64,000 nucleotides of DNA from Bradyrhizobiaceae bacterium (GCA_947481685.1 CANKHA010000005.1:82611-146610), one strand, 5' to 3'; counted from the first letter of the stretch, positions 1 to 9,699 are shown. The notes: generated from the letters alone by a model not told the origin. Numbers and translations: made by a program.

Positions 1-389
1 ACCAGAAGTTGAGCGATCCGCTCGACCGTCTGCTCGGCTATATCGACTTCCGCCGCGAGATTTTGCGCGGCAAGGTCGAAGACTTCACCTGCCTGCTCGG
101 TACCATGGTGCAGGAGGCTTACGAGACTAGCCCGAAAATCCGCCAGGCTTGTGACGAGAGCATCAGCCGGCATGCAACGGCGGTCGCCCGCGATATCGTT
201 GCGGCCAAGAAACTCTACGCGCCTGACGCGAGATGGGACGCCGAGGAACTGGCGCTCTTCACGCAGGTTGTCCTGCAGGGGTCTTTCATTCTGGCCAAAG
301 CGAAGCAGGGGCCGGCGGCGGCCGAGGCCAGCGTTCTGCATCTTCGCCGCTACATCGAATTCCTCTTCAACAAACCAACAGGGAGATAG
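1..389 (+). CDS. TetR/AcrR-type transcriptional regulator, C-terminal part (5' end outside window)
   Basis: The reading frame is open to the left edge, so this is a fragment; the TTG at position 9 is not a real start. The visible ~128 residues are all helical, with alternating charged and hydrophobic positions (for example LLGYIDFRR, LGTMVQEAYE, LALFTQVVLQGSFILAKA). This resembles the ligand-binding and dimerisation half of TetR regulators, which normally have an N-terminal helix-turn-helix of ~50 residues, absent here. The stop lies 2 bp before the start of the downstream VOC protein, so the genes are probably co-transcribed and this regulator may control the cluster to about 1.83 kb. The family assignment rests on helix pattern and context only. 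Confidence 0.6.
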   Translation, partial: QKLSDPLDRLLGYIDFRREILRGKVEDFTCLLGTMVQEAYETSPKIRQACDESISRHATAVARDIVAAKKLYAPDARWDAEELALFTQVVLQGSFILAKAKQGPAAAEASVLHLRRYIEFLFNKPTGR

Positions 390-391
390 TC

Positions 392-865
392 ATGTCCAGA
401 ATTATTCCGTTCCTCTGGTACAATGCCAAAGCCGACGAAGCCGCGGCCTTCTATGCCTCGATCATTCCGAACTCTAAGGTCAACAGCGTCACCGAGATGC
501 CGGCAGACAGCCCGAGCGGGCCGGCGGGATCGGTCAAGGTCGTCGATTTCACCCTGGCCGGCCAGCCTTTCATGGCAATGACCGCCGGCGGGGCTGAAGG
601 CTTCAACCATGCGTTCTCCATGATGATCGAATGCGAGGACCAGAAGGAAGTCGACCGGCTTTGGGATGCGCTTGGCGCCGGCGGCAAGCCTGAGGCGTGC
701 GGCTGGCTCAAGGACCGTTATGGCTTGAGCTGGCAGATCACGCCGCGCGTGCTCAACGAGATGATGAAGGACAAGGACCGAAGCCGCGCCAAGCGCGTCG
801 CAGAGGCGATGATGCAGATGGTCAAACTCGACGTCGCCGCTTTGCAAAAAGCATTCAACGGTTAA
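392..865 (+). CDS. VOC-fold protein, PhnB / 3-demethylubiquinone methyltransferase-like
   Basis: 157 residues. It opens with IIPFLWYNAKADEAAAFY, the first beta-alpha unit of PhnB-type vicinal oxygen chelate proteins, followed by VDFTLAGQPFMAM and a C-terminal GLSWQITP, where this family places its last beta strand. Most members have no proven reaction; some are annotated as methyltransferases by old homology only. The ATG at 392 follows a good ribosome site (cagggagat) and lies 2 bp after the TetR-type gene. It is the first of two VOC proteins in tandem, which suggests a small regulated cluster handling one compound class (inference). Confidence 0.8.
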   Translation: MSRIIPFLWYNAKADEAAAFYASIIPNSKVNSVTEMPADSPSGPAGSVKVVDFTLAGQPFMAMTAGGAEGFNHAFSMMIECEDQKEVDRLWDALGAGGKPEACGWLKDRYGLSWQITPRVLNEMMKDKDRSRAKRVAEAMMQMVKLDVAALQKAFNG

Positions 866-900
866 TCGGATTTTCCACTCAAACCCAAGGAGCTATCGTT

Positions 901-1374
901 ATGGATCAACAACTCTCGCGCGGCGTCAGCCCGGTTTCCCCGCATCTCGTCGTCGCCGGTGGCGCCGAAGCCATCAAGTTCTATGAGCGCGCTTTCGGCG
1001 CCAAGGAATTGATGAAGATCGAAGGCCCCGACGGCAAGCTGATGCATGGCTGCATTCTGATCAATGGCGGAACCATCATGCTGGTCGATGAAATGCCGGA
1101 ATGGAAGGCGCTCGGGCCGAAGGCTCTGGGTGGCACCGCGGTGACCATCCATCTCCAGGTCGAGAATGCGGACAAGGTCGCGCAGCAGGCCATCGCTGCC
1201 GGCGCGACAGTCGTGATGCCGGTGGCCGATGCCTTTTGGGGCGATCGTTACGGCATCGTCGAGGATCCGTTCGGCCACAAATGGTCGATCGCTCACACCG
1301 TGAAGCAGATGACCAAAGCCGAACTCAAGGCTGCGGCGCAGAAGGCCATGTGCGGCGAAGGCGCTTCCACCTGA
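901..1374 (+). CDS. VOC-fold glyoxalase/bleomycin-resistance-like protein
   Basis: 157 residues. VSPHLVVAGGAEAIKFYERA and the later YGIVEDPFGHKWSIA are the two ends of the VOC module typical of the YdcN/PhnB-like glyoxalase group. The motif DPFGHKW carries a His and the middle strand a metal-capable Glu, but metal use cannot be proven here. The start ATG at 901 has aaggagc 8 bp upstream. It lies 35 bp after the previous VOC gene and 35 bp before the YCII-like gene, so a shared transcript is likely. The substrate is unknown. Confidence 0.8.
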   Translation: MDQQLSRGVSPVSPHLVVAGGAEAIKFYERAFGAKELMKIEGPDGKLMHGCILINGGTIMLVDEMPEWKALGPKALGGTAVTIHLQVENADKVAQQAIAAGATVVMPVADAFWGDRYGIVEDPFGHKWSIAHTVKQMTKAELKAAAQKAMCGEGAST

Positions 1375-1409
1375 GTCCAGGTTTCAACCCTTAAACAAGG
1401 AGAACGACC

Positions 1410-1832
1410 ATGCGCGTGATCGTATTTGTGAAAGCGACCAAAGACAGCGAAGCCGGCAAGATGCCGACGACTGAAGAGTTCGCGGCGATGGGCAAATTCA
1501 ACGAAGAACTGGTGAATGCCGGGATCATGGAAGCCGGCGAAGGCCTGCATCCTTCCTCGAAGGGCAAGCGCATCGCATTCGATGGTCCGAAGCGCACTGT
1601 CATCGACGGCCCGTTCAAGGCGACCGGCGAGCTGGTGGCCGGATTCTGGATCTGGAAGGTCAAGGATATGGCCGAGGCGGTGGAATGGGCGAAGCGTTGC
1701 CCCAATCCGATGCCTGGTCCGAGCGAACTCGAAATTCGTCCGTTCTTTGAAATGGCCGACTTTGGAGACGCCGTGACGCCGGAAGTGGCAGCGCAGGAAG
1801 AGCGGCTCCGCCAAAAGGTGGCGAGCCGCTAA
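1410..1832 (+). CDS. YCII/DGPF-domain protein
   Basis: 140 residues with the DGPF-type signature VIDGPFKATGELVAGFWIWKVKDMAEAVEWAKRCP. This is the core of YCII-related proteins, small ferredoxin-like alpha/beta barrels often found with ECF sigma factors or glyoxalases. The start ATG follows aaggagaacgacc. It is the last gene of the cluster before a strong hairpin at 1855. No enzyme activity is established for the family; some members bind small phenolics or act as dehydrochlorinase-like proteins. Confidence 0.8.
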   Translation: MRVIVFVKATKDSEAGKMPTTEEFAAMGKFNEELVNAGIMEAGEGLHPSSKGKRIAFDGPKRTVIDGPFKATGELVAGFWIWKVKDMAEAVEWAKRCPNPMPGPSELEIRPFFEMADFGDAVTPEVAAQEERLRQKVASR

Positions 1833-1854
1833 GCGCGGCGACCGTTTCTGCGAT

Positions 1855-1880
1855 AAAGGCCGGCGTTCGCGCCGGCCTTT
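1855..1880. terminator. Bidirectional rho-independent terminator
   Basis: Perfect 11-bp stem (arms 1855-1865 and 1870-1880) with a TTCG loop, A-rich on the left and T-rich on the right, so it can terminate both converging transcripts. It covers the first two bases of the MarC stop codon at 1879-1881. Confidence 0.85.
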
Positions 1881-2505
1881 ATTTTGCCAGCAACACCCGC
1901 ACGCCATCGACCACGAACTGCACCGCGAGTGCCGCAAGCAGCACGCCGAGCAGGCGCGACAGCACCACATTGCCGGTGATGCCAAGCAGCTTCTCGATCC
2001 TTGATGCAGCGAGGAACACGATCAGGCACAGCGCCACCACGACGAAGGCCACGCCGATCAATCCTGCCAGCATGTCGGGATGGCCGGTGGCGCGGCCCGA
2101 CAGCAGCACCATGGCGGTGATCGCGCCCGGGCCGGCCATCAAGGGAATGGCGAGCGGGAAGGCGGCAACGTTGCGCACGCGTTCTTCCAGCGCCTGCTCG
2201 GCGGTGGCGGACTGGCGCTGAATGCGCAGGCCGAAGACCATTTCCGATGCAATGGAAAACAGCAACAGGCCGCCGGCAATGCGGAAAGCAGCAAGCGAGA
2301 TGCCGAGCGCACTCAGCAACTTGTCACCGCCCAAGGCGGCACCCGCGAGAATAAGCACCGCGATGATGCTGGCGCGGATCGCCACCTGACGTCGCGCCGG
2401 GCCCGGCATGCCCTGGGTGATCGCAATGAAGGTCGGCGCCAGTCCGATCGGATCGAACACGATCAGCAGCGTCACAAAAGCGGAGATCAAAAATTCCAGC
2501 AGCAT
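1879..2505 (-). CDS. MarC (UPF0056) family integral membrane protein
   Basis: 208 residues with six hydrophobic segments and the family landmarks LLIVFDPIGLAPTFIAIT near the N-terminus and AIPLMAGPGAITAMVLL in the middle. These are two repeated half-sites of the MarC/YchE/YhgN fold. Despite the historical name, MarC is not a proven drug-resistance factor and the transported substrate is unknown. It is a single gene converging on the YCII cluster and diverging from gyrA across 185 bp. Confidence 0.88.
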   Translation of the reverse strand: MLLEFLISAFVTLLIVFDPIGLAPTFIAITQGMPGPARRQVAIRASIIAVLILAGAALGGDKLLSALGISLAAFRIAGGLLLFSIASEMVFGLRIQRQSATAEQALEERVRNVAAFPLAIPLMAGPGAITAMVLLSGRATGHPDMLAGLIGVAFVVVALCLIVFLAASRIEKLLGITGNVVLSRLLGVLLAALAVQFVVDGVRVLLAK

Positions 2506-2637
2506 GGAATGGGCCTATAGCGGCCTTGCGAGAGCGTCAATTACGCCTCCGTCTCACGTCGCCGAAACACGAATATAAACTATTGAAATAACAAAGGAAA
2601 TTAGCCTGTTTAGTCAGCGCTTTAGGGTAGCCTTGGA

Positions 2638-2652
2638 TAACTGAATCAGTTA
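2638..2652. promoter_or_regulatory. Perfect 7-bp inverted repeat upstream of gyrA
   Basis: TAACTGA-A-TCAGTTA, a palindrome with a single central base, lies 38 bp before the gyrA start in an AT-rich 185-bp gap shared with the divergent MarC gene. It could be an operator near the gyrA promoter, but no confident -35/-10 pair could be assigned. Confidence 0.35.
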
Positions 2653-2690
2653 CAAAAAACCGACATCAAAACCGCGCAGGATTCTGTTCA

Positions 2691-5438
2691 TTGTCCGATA
2701 TTGAAAATCCCAAGCCGGGGGACCAACCCCCCTCGGATCTGCGGCCGATTTCCATCACCGAGGAGATGAAACGCTCCTACCTCGATTACGCGATGAGCGT
2801 GATCGTGGCGAGGGCGCTGCCGGATGCGCGTGACGGGCTCAAGCCCGTGCATCGCCGCATCCTCTACTCGATGAACGAGCAGGGGCACACGCCCGACAAA
2901 AAATACGTGAAGTCGGCGCGCATCGTCGGCGACGTGATGGGTAAATATCATCCCCACGGCGACCAGGCGATCTACGACTCTCTCGTGCGTATGGCGCAGG
3001 ATTTCTCCATGCGCCTGCCGCTGATCGACGGGCAGGGCAATTTCGGCTCCGTCGACGGCGATCCCGCAGCGGCGATGCGCTATACGGAATCCCGTCTCCA
3101 CCGTTCGGCGCAGGCGCTGCTTGAGGACATCGACAGCAACACCGTCGACTTCCAGTCGAACTATGATGGCAATGAACGCGAACCGGTGGTTCTGCCGGCG
3201 CGGTTCCCCAATCTGCTGGTCAATGGCGCCGGCGGCATTGCCGTCGGCATGGCGACCAATATCCCGCCGCACAATCTCGGTGAGATCGTCGATGCCACGG
3301 TGGCATTGATCGACAATCCGGAGATGAGCATCGAAGACCTGATGGGCATCGTGCCGGGACCGGATTTCCCGACCGGCGGCATCATCCTCGGCCGCGTCGG
3401 CATTCGCGGCGCCTATCACCTCGGTCGCGGCTCCATCGTGATGCGTGGCAAGGTCGCGATCGAGCAGATCCGCAAGGATCGCGACGCGATCATTATCACC
3501 GAGATTCCCTACCAGGTGAACAAAGCCACCATGGTGGAGAAGATCGCGGATCTGGTGCGCGAAAAGCGGATCGAGGGCATCGCCGACTTGCGCGACGAGT
3601 CCGACCGCGACGGTTACCGCGTGGTGGTCGAGCTCAAGCGCGACGCCGTGCCGGAAGTGGTGCTGAACCAGATTTACCGTTTCACGCCGCTGCAATCGAC
3701 CTTCGGCGCCAATATCGTGGCGCTCGATGGCGGCCGTCCGCTGGTGATGAACCTGAAGGACCTGCTGGTCGTCTTCATCGCCTTCCGCGAAGATGTGATT
3801 TCCCGCCGCACCAAGTTCCTGCTGAACAAAGCGCGCGACCGCGCCCACATTTTGGTCGGTCTTGCCATTGCTGTGGCGAATATCGACGAAGTCATCAAGC
3901 TGATCCGGGGATCAAAGGACGCCCACGAGGCCCGCGAAGCCTTGATGGCGCGCGAGTGGCCTGCCACGACTGCCGCCTCGCTGATGGCGCTGATCGACGA
4001 TCCGCGTCATCGCGTATCGTCCGCAGGCACTGCGCGGCTCACCGGGGAACAGGCCAAGGCCATTCTCGATCTGCGGCTGCAACGCCTCACGGCACTGGGC
4101 CGTGACGAGATCGCCGCCGAACTGGACAAGCTCGCCGCCGAGATCGCCGACTATCTGGATATCCTGCGTTCGCGCGCGCGCATTCAGACCATCATCAAGG
4201 ACGAACTGCAGGCGGTGAAGACGCAGTTCGCTACGCCGCGGCGAACCATGATCGTCGATCAAGAAGGCGAGATGGACGATGAGGACTTGATCCAGCGCGA
4301 CGACATGGTGGTGACCGTGTCTCACGCGGGCTACGTCAAGCGCGTGCCGCTTTCGACTTACCGTGCGCAAAAGCGCGGAGGCAAGGGCCGCGCCGGCATG
4401 CAGACGCGCGACGAGGATTTCGTCACGCGCCTGTTCGTGGCCTCGACCCATACGCCGGTGCTGTTCTTCTCGTCGCGCGGTCAGGTCTACAAGGAAAAGG
4501 TCTGGCGTCTGCCGTTGGCAGCGCCGCAGGCGCGCGGCAAGGCGATGATCAACATCCTGCCGCTCGAGCAGGGCGAGGTCATCACCACCATCATGCCGTT
4601 GCCGGAGGACGAGAGTTCCTGGGCCAACCTCGACGTGATGTTTGCCACGACGCGCGGCACGGTCCGGCGCAACAAGCTGTCCGACTTCGTGGACGTGCGG
4701 CGCTCCGGCATCATCGCGATGAAACTCGACGAGGGTGAAGCCATCGTCGATGTGCAGATCTGTACGTCCAACGACGACGTGCTGCTGACCTCGGCCGACG
4801 GCCAGTGCATCCGCTTTGCGGTGGATGACGTGCGTGTCTTCACCGGCCGCACCTCCATGGGCGTGCGCGGCATTACCCTGGGTGACGGCGACAAGGTTAT
4901 CTCGCTCACCATCCTGCGTCACTTCGAGGCGACGCCGGATGAGCGCGCCGCCTATCTCAAGCGCGCCGCCGCGGTGCGTCGCGGCAGCACGGGCGAGACC
5001 GAGGAGGTTTCTGCCGACACCGAAGATGCAACCGGCGCGATCGAACTCGGCGAGCAGCGTTATGTCGAAATGTCGGCCGCCGAGCAGTTCGTGCTCACCG
5101 TCTCCGAGAAGGGCTACGGCAAGCGTACCTCCTCGTACGAATACCGGGTGACCGGCCGTGGCGGCAAAGGCTTGGTTGCCATGGATATCTGGGACAAGAA
5201 CGGCAATCTGAAAACAAAGATTGGACGCCTGATCGCATCATTCCCCGTGGACGAGAGCGATCAGATCATGCTGGTGACCAATGGTGGCCAACTGATCCGC
5301 TGCCCGATCAACGGCATCCGCACCGCCGGGCGTGGCACACAGGGCGTGATCGTATTCAGCACCGCCGATGACGAGCGCGTTGTCTCGGTAGAGCGACTCT
5401 CGGAAGAGGATGCAACGAACGGGGATGACGGCGAATAG
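2691..5438 (+). CDS. gyrA: DNA gyrase subunit A
   Basis: 915 residues. With GyrB it forms the A2B2 gyrase that introduces negative supercoils using ATP. The breakage-reunion domain is complete: the catalytic tyrosine is Tyr131 in AAAMRYTE, preceded by Arg130. The C-terminal beta-pinwheel carries the GyrA box QKRGGKG at residues 560-566, needed for DNA wrapping and diagnostic against ParC. The protein is ~40 residues longer than the E. coli form. The start is TTG at 2691, giving [10 protein letters not shown]; no closer ATG exists before the conserved [17 protein letters not shown] block. In the quinolone-determining region ([10 protein letters not shown]), Gln92 replaces E. coli Ser83 and Asp96 matches Asp87. 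It converges on the next gene with 3 bp between stops. Confidence 0.98.
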   Translation: MSDIENPKPGDQPPSDLRPISITEEMKRSYLDYAMSVIVARALPDARDGLKPVHRRILYSMNEQGHTPDKKYVKSARIVGDVMGKYHPHGDQAIYDSLVRMAQDFSMRLPLIDGQGNFGSVDGDPAAAMRYTESRLHRSAQALLEDIDSNTVDFQSNYDGNEREPVVLPARFPNLLVNGAGGIAVGMATNIPPHNLGEIVDATVALIDNPEMSIEDLMGIVPGPDFPTGGIILGRVGIRGAYHLGRGSIVMRGKVAIEQIRKDRDAIIITEIPYQVNKATMVEKIADLVREKRIEGIADLRDESDRDGYRVVVELKRDAVPEVVLNQIYRFTPLQSTFGANIVALDGGRPLVMNLKDLLVVFIAFREDVISRRTKFLLNKARDRAHILVGLAIAVANIDEVIKLIRGSKDAHEAREALMAREWPATTAASLMALIDDPRHRVSSAGTARLTGEQAKAILDLRLQRLTALGRDEIAAELDKLAAEIADYLDILRSRARIQTIIKDELQAVKTQFATPRRTMIVDQEGEMDDEDLIQRDDMVVTVSHAGYVKRVPLSTYRAQKRGGKGRAGMQTRDEDFVTRLFVASTHTPVLFFSSRGQVYKEKVWRLPLAAPQARGKAMINILPLEQGEVITTIMPLPEDESSWANLDVMFATTRGTVRRNKLSDFVDVRRSGIIAMKLDEGEAIVDVQICTSNDDVLLTSADGQCIRFAVDDVRVFTGRTSMGVRGITLGDGDKVISLTILRHFEATPDERAAYLKRAAAVRRGSTGETEEVSADTEDATGAIELGEQRYVEMSAAEQFVLTVSEKGYGKRTSSYEYRVTGRGGKGLVAMDIWDKNGNLKTKIGRLIASFPVDESDQIMLVTNGGQLIRCPINGIRTAGRGTQGVIVFSTADDERVVSVERLSEEDATNGDDGE

Positions 5439-5441
5439 CCG

Positions 5442-6383
5442 TCACCACCCTCGTTCGATGTAGACGACGTGGCCGCGCCGGCTGCTGATGTCGCGCCCGG
5501 TTGCTGCTTCTACAGCCGAGATCACTTCATCAGGGACGTCCTGCGCGGACTTGCGGTTGTTCTTGAGGCTTTTGACGGTCGCAACCACGTCTTCGGGCAC
5601 GCCGTTGGCGTCATCCATCATCTTGCGGCGCTTCGCCTCCCGTTTAGAGTCGCGCTTTTCCGCAGCCCGTTCGGTTTTGGATTTCTTCGGACGCGCTTCG
5701 TCGATCGCCGCTCCACCGGCGGAAACAGGTGTCTCGGATGATGCGGCCGGAGGCACGGGCGTGCGGGCAAATGCTTCCGTCGGCTGCGGATCGGTCGTCG
5801 CAACAGCGGCCTGAACGGTTGGCTTGGCTTCGGCCACGCTGGGTTTTGCTTCGGCAATGATCGACGCCGATTTAGGTGCTGGGGCCGGAGCTGGCGGTTG
5901 CGCTACGGACGCTGTCTGTTCGATTGGCGGTGAGCCTTCCGGCGCCGGCGGAACGGCAGCCGGCCCCATCTTGCGCTCGACTTGCGCGACGACCGGTGTG
6001 GCTGTTGGCTTGGGTTTCGCCTCTACCACTGGAACCGGCGTCGTCACAGTGACGGAGTTTCCTTTATCCGTCACGATCCGTACCTGGCGCGTGTCGCGCG
6101 CTTTTTCGATGCGCTGAGCGCAGCGCTGATCGACATAAGGCCAAGCCTGCTTGTCGCAGGCCGAGTCATCGACCTCTGAAGTTTCCGCTGCGCTGGCACT
6201 GCCTGTCGTCCCCACACTTGCGGTAGTGGCCGTCGTTTTGTTCGACTGTCTGTTGCTGTCAGGAAGACCGAACATTACGCCTGCGCCGAGCAAAAGAAGC
6301 GCGGCGGCGGAGACCAAGGGAGCATAGGAGCGATAACGTTTGATCCCGTTCCAGAAGACAGGAAGATCCAACTGCTTGGTCAT
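5442..6383 (-). CDS. Proline/alanine-rich membrane-anchored protein of unknown function
   Basis: 313 residues. One N-terminal transmembrane segment (about residues 20-42, APLVSAAALLLLGAGVMFGL) is followed by a short conserved Cys-containing patch, SACDKQAWPYVDQRCAQR, that looks like a disulfide-closed motif. Then comes a long Pro/Ala/Thr-rich linker, a lysine/arginine-rich stretch (KKSKTERAAEKRDSKREAKRR) and a short folded-looking tail. The layout suggests a periplasmic protein spanning from the inner membrane, but no known function was recognised. It converges on gyrA and lies divergent from coaD, with a 109-bp gap containing both promoters. Confidence 0.75.
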   Translation of the reverse strand: MTKQLDLPVFWNGIKRYRSYAPLVSAAALLLLGAGVMFGLPDSNRQSNKTTATTASVGTTGSASAAETSEVDDSACDKQAWPYVDQRCAQRIEKARDTRQVRIVTDKGNSVTVTTPVPVVEAKPKPTATPVVAQVERKMGPAAVPPAPEGSPPIEQTASVAQPPAPAPAPKSASIIAEAKPSVAEAKPTVQAAVATTDPQPTEAFARTPVPPAASSETPVSAGGAAIDEARPKKSKTERAAEKRDSKREAKRRKMMDDANGVPEDVVATVKSLKNNRKSAQDVPDEVISAVEAATGRDISSRRGHVVYIERGW

Positions 6384-6492
6384 TTAATAACCTCTCCCAG
6401 GAACGTCCGAAATTCGCCCCATTTGGTGTTGTGCCAGATCAACGCGGAGGCTAGCCTTGGGGTTCCTGAACCGAATTCCCCAGACATAACCA

Positions 6493-6999
6493 ATGCTCCG
6501 AATCGCCCTTTACGCAGGCTCGTTTGATCCCGTTACCAACGGACATATTGATGTCGTGACCCATGCGGCGCGGCTGTGCGACCGCCTGATTCTGGCGATC
6601 GGCCTGCACCCGGGTAAGGCGCCGCTGTTCACCGCGGATGAACGGGTGGTCATGTTGCAGGAAACCTGCACTCCGCTCGCGCGCGCCGCCGGATGCGAAT
6701 TGCAATGCATCACCTTCGCCGACCTCGTGGTAGAGGCCGCGCGCCGTCTGAACGCGACCACCCTGATCCGCGGATTGAGGGACAGTACCGACTTCGACTA
6801 TGAAATGCAGATGGCGGGAATGAATGCCGGGCTTGCCCCGACCATCCAGACGATATTCCTGCCGGCGTCGCCCGCAGTTCGCCCGATCGCTGCCACACTG
6901 GTGCGGCAAATCGCGGGCATGGGTGGCGACGTATCCGGATTTGTGCCGGCTAACGTCGCTGCGCAGTTAAAGAAGAAATTCGCAGTCCAATCCCGTTAA
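6493..6999 (+). CDS. coaD: Phosphopantetheine adenylyltransferase
   Basis: 168 residues, the usual length. It transfers AMP from ATP to 4'-phosphopantetheine, the penultimate step of coenzyme A synthesis. The nucleotidyltransferase motif [10 protein letters not shown] (residues 9-18) carries the TxGH histidine. [19 protein letters not shown] is the substrate/hexamer segment, and [11 protein letters not shown] occupies the place of the ISSS(L/T)VR motif. The start ATG at 6493 is the first in frame. It lies 14 bp upstream of the secreted cyclophilin, so the two are likely co-transcribed. Confidence 0.97.
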   Translation: MLRIALYAGSFDPVTNGHIDVVTHAARLCDRLILAIGLHPGKAPLFTADERVVMLQETCTPLARAAGCELQCITFADLVVEAARRLNATTLIRGLRDSTDFDYEMQMAGMNAGLAPTIQTIFLPASPAVRPIAATLVRQIAGMGGDVSGFVPANVAAQLKKKFAVQSR

Positions 7000-7013
7000 A
7001 TTTCGGAGACACC

Positions 7014-7580
7014 ATGATTCGCATTCTCGCTTTCGTCATTGCGCTCGTCTGCGCATTCCCCGCGTTCGCCCAGGCGCCGAAACTTCCCGCCGGCGTCGAT
7101 CCGCAGAATGCGCTGGTGATCGACACCACAAAGGGCCGCGTCATCGTCAAGCTCCGCACCGATCTTGCGCCCAAGCATGCCGAGCGCCTCAAGCAGCTCG
7201 CGCGTGACGGTTACTATAACAACGTGCCATGGCATCGCGTGACGGATGGTTTCATGGCGCAGACCGGAGACGGCCAGAACTTCAACGGCACCGGCGGCTC
7301 TAAATATCCAAATCTGCAACAGGAATTCTCGTCAACGCCTTTCAAGCGCGGTGTGCTCGGCATGGCGCGTTCCGCCGATCCGAACTCCGCAAACTCGCAA
7401 TTCTTCATCTGTTTCGGTGATGCTTCGTTCCTCAACAACAATTACACCGTTATTGGCGAGGTGGTGTCGGGAATGGATGTTGTCGACAAGCTCAAGAAGG
7501 CACCGGCCGGTTCACAGAGCGGCTCGGTCACCGATCCCGACAAGATGACGAAGGTGCAGGTCGCTGCCGACGTGAAGTAA
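7014..7580 (+). CDS. Peptidylprolyl isomerase, cyclophilin type, exported
   Basis: 188 residues. A Sec signal peptide (IRILAFVIALVCAFPAFA, cleavage after AFA) precedes a bacterial cyclophilin domain. Core motifs are WHRVTDGFMAQTGD and ANSQFFICF; the latter holds the Gln-Phe of the active site. It catalyses cis-trans isomerisation of prolyl bonds, here in the periplasm. A good ribosome site (ttcggagacacc) precedes the ATG. A cytoplasmic paralogue lies at 8066, separated by a small exported protein. Confidence 0.93.
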   Translation: MIRILAFVIALVCAFPAFAQAPKLPAGVDPQNALVIDTTKGRVIVKLRTDLAPKHAERLKQLARDGYYNNVPWHRVTDGFMAQTGDGQNFNGTGGSKYPNLQQEFSSTPFKRGVLGMARSADPNSANSQFFICFGDASFLNNNYTVIGEVVSGMDVVDKLKKAPAGSQSGSVTDPDKMTKVQVAADVK

Positions 7581-7623
7581 CCTGATCGAGACGCATTGGC
7601 CGCACAAGTTTTCGAGGCTTTCC

Positions 7624-8049
7624 ATGCGGAAGCATGCTGCGGTGGCTTTGCTGTTGCTGGCTGCGATCATCGGTTGCGGCGGTTTTCGGCCGGCGTGGGC
7701 TGGAGATCCGAAGGCACGTTTTGGCCAAGGCGTCAGTCCAGAAGGGCCAATCACTACTCTGACCGGGGTCACCGATGCGCTGAAAGGATGCTGGCGCTGG
7801 CCGCCGGCGGATCAAATCCAAACCGGCATGGAACTGACGATCGTGCTGAGCTTCAGGCGCAATGGTGAAATCTTTGGAAGCCACATCACCTACCAAAGCC
7901 CTGGGGTTTCGGAAGGCGAGCGCGCCCTGTATCACGCCGCCCTGGAGCAGATACTCTTGCTGTGCTCACCAATGCCAATTACTGAAAGTCTCGGCCATGC
8001 GATTGCGGGCAAACAGTTCGCTATTCGCTTCATAGGTACTCGAAAATAG
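7624..8049 (+). CDS. Small exported protein of unknown function (TonB-C-like length and pattern)
   Basis: 141 residues. A signal peptide or lipoprotein-like leader (AAVALLLLAAIIGCGGFRPAWA) is followed by LTGVTDALKGCWRWPP, LTIVLSFRRNGEIFG and ERALYHAALEQILLLCSPMPI. The pattern of a Cys near the start of the mature domain, a beta hairpin, then an alanine-rich helix with Cys and Pro resembles the short TonB-C/TolA-like domains common in rhizobial exported proteins. No function is assigned. It sits between two cyclophilins, 43 and 16 bp away, so it is probably transcribed with them. Confidence 0.75.
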   Translation: MRKHAAVALLLLAAIIGCGGFRPAWAGDPKARFGQGVSPEGPITTLTGVTDALKGCWRWPPADQIQTGMELTIVLSFRRNGEIFGSHITYQSPGVSEGERALYHAALEQILLLCSPMPITESLGHAIAGKQFAIRFIGTRK

Positions 8050-8065
8050 AGGAAGGCGTAACACA

Positions 8066-8530
8066 ATGGCTAATCCGGAAGACACCATCATTCTCGATAC
8101 CACGCAGGGCAAGGTGGTGATCGAAACCCGCCCCGACCTCGCACCGGGCCATGTCGCCCGCATCAAGGAGCTGGTGCGCGAAGGCTTCTATGACGGCATC
8201 GTGTTTCATCGCGTGATCGACGGCTTCATGGCGCAGACCGGCTGCCCTCAGGGCACCGGCACCGGCGGCTCCGGCAAGAAGCTGAAGGCGGAATTCAGCA
8301 AGGAGCCGCATGTTCGCGGCGTGGTCTCGATGGCGCGGGCGCAAGACCCGAATTCCGGCGACAGCCAGTTCTTTATCGTGTTCGACAACGCGAACTTCCT
8401 CGACGGTCAATATACCGTCTGGGGCAAGGTCACCGAAGGCATGGAGAACGTCGACAAAATCAAGAAGGGCGAACCGGTCCAGAACCCGGACAAGATCGTC
8501 AAGGCGACCATCGCGGCTGACGCCAAGTAG
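8066..8530 (+). CDS. Peptidylprolyl isomerase, cyclophilin type, cytoplasmic
   Basis: 154 residues without a leader. Motifs FHRVIDGFMAQTGC, FSKEPHVRGVVSMARA and GDSQFFIVF mark a PpiB-type bacterial cyclophilin. It is closely related to the exported copy at 7014 in the core but lacks the signal peptide and differs at the C-terminus, consistent with an old duplication serving two compartments. It is followed by a hairpin terminator at 8557 and then by queA. Confidence 0.94.
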   Translation: MANPEDTIILDTTQGKVVIETRPDLAPGHVARIKELVREGFYDGIVFHRVIDGFMAQTGCPQGTGTGGSGKKLKAEFSKEPHVRGVVSMARAQDPNSGDSQFFIVFDNANFLDGQYTVWGKVTEGMENVDKIKKGEPVQNPDKIVKATIAADAK

Positions 8531-8556
8531 CCGCTGCCGTTTTGAGATGCTACGTG

Positions 8557-8579
8557 ATGGCCGGGGTAATCCCGGCCAT
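8557..8579 (+). terminator. Hairpin terminator after the cyclophilin gene
   Basis: Arms 8557-8565 and 8571-8579 form a perfect 9-bp GC-rich stem with a 5-nt loop, followed by TTTC. The T tract is short, so termination may be partial and queA could receive some readthrough. Confidence 0.6.
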
Positions 8580-8608
8580 TTCACGTTTGGAGCCGCTCAG
8601 TAAGACCC

Positions 8609-9694
8609 ATGCGCACCGACCTGTTCGATTTTGAACTGCCATCCGAGCGGATCGCGTTGCGGCCGATTGCGCCGCGCGACGCTGCGCGGCTGTTGGTTGT
8701 GCGGCCGGGCGGTGTGCCGAAACTGGAGGATTGCGTGGTGCGCGATCTTCCGGATCTGCTGCAGCCCGGCGATGCGCTGGTGGTCAACGATACCAAGGTC
8801 ATTCCGGCACGGCTCAAGGGCAGGCGCATCGGGCGCGGCGATACCGAGCCGAAGATCGAAGCGACCCTGCACCGGCGAATTGATGGTTCACACTGGCTTG
8901 CTTTCGCGCGTCCGGGAAAGCGCCTCGACGTGGGTGACGTGATCCGGTTCGGCACCGAAGGCCGCGTCTGCTTTCTCGGAGAGCTTGACGCCACGGTCCA
9001 GGCGAAGGGCGAGGGTGGTGAAGTCACGCTCGCCTTTACATTAGACGGCGCGGTGCTCGATGAAGCGATCGAAGAGCGCGGGGAGATGCCGTTGCCGCCC
9101 TACATCGCGTCAAAGCGCGGTGTCGATGCGCAGGACCGCAGCGATTACCAGACGCTGTTTGCAAAGCAGGAAGGGTCGGTGGCAGCACCGACCGCCAGCC
9201 TGCACTTCACGCCTGAACTTCTTGACCGGTTGAAAGCGCGCGGCGTGACCGTACATATCGTGACACTACACGTTGGCGCTGGCACGTTCTTGCCGGTCAA
9301 GGCGGACGATACCGCAGGCCACGTCATGCATGCGGAGTGGGGCACAGTGAGTGCCGAGACGGCGGACGCGTTGAATGCTGCGCGGCGTGCGGGTGGACGC
9401 GTCATCGCCGCCGGATCGACCTCACTGCGATTGCTGGAAAGTGCGACGGGAGAAGATAGTGTCATTCGGCCTTTTGCCGGGGAAACCGCTATCTTCATCA
9501 CGCCGGGCTATCGGTTCCGCGCCATCGATCTGATGCTGACGAATTTCCACTTGCCGTGCTCGACATTATTCATGCTGGTGTCGGCCTTTGCCGGCCTTGA
9601 TGTGATGCAACGGGCTTACACGCATGCGATTGCGTCGGGCTACCGTTTCTATTCCTATGGCGATGCCTGCCTGCTGCATCGCGCCAACATCTGA
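8609..9694 (+). CDS. queA: S-adenosylmethionine:tRNA ribosyltransferase-isomerase
   Basis: 361 residues, the normal size. It transfers and isomerises the ribose of S-adenosylmethionine onto 7-aminomethyl-7-deazaguanine in tRNA to make epoxyqueuosine. Typical blocks are [14 protein letters not shown] at the N-terminus, [39 protein letters not shown] and [12 protein letters not shown], and [20 protein letters not shown] near the end. tgt follows after 5 bp, so the two steps of tRNA modification are in one operon. Confidence 0.98.
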   Translation: MRTDLFDFELPSERIALRPIAPRDAARLLVVRPGGVPKLEDCVVRDLPDLLQPGDALVVNDTKVIPARLKGRRIGRGDTEPKIEATLHRRIDGSHWLAFARPGKRLDVGDVIRFGTEGRVCFLGELDATVQAKGEGGEVTLAFTLDGAVLDEAIEERGEMPLPPYIASKRGVDAQDRSDYQTLFAKQEGSVAAPTASLHFTPELLDRLKARGVTVHIVTLHVGAGTFLPVKADDTAGHVMHAEWGTVSAETADALNAARRAGGRVIAAGSTSLRLLESATGEDSVIRPFAGETAIFITPGYRFRAIDLMLTNFHLPCSTLFMLVSAFAGLDVMQRAYTHAIASGYRFYSYGDACLLHRANI

Positions 9695-9699
9695 GTGCC

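Noticed and set aside
2688..3848. A long minus-strand frame opposite gyrA
   Set aside because: It mirrors the third-position bias of gyrA; translation is His/Asp/Arg-rich with no domain, and gyrA itself is certain.
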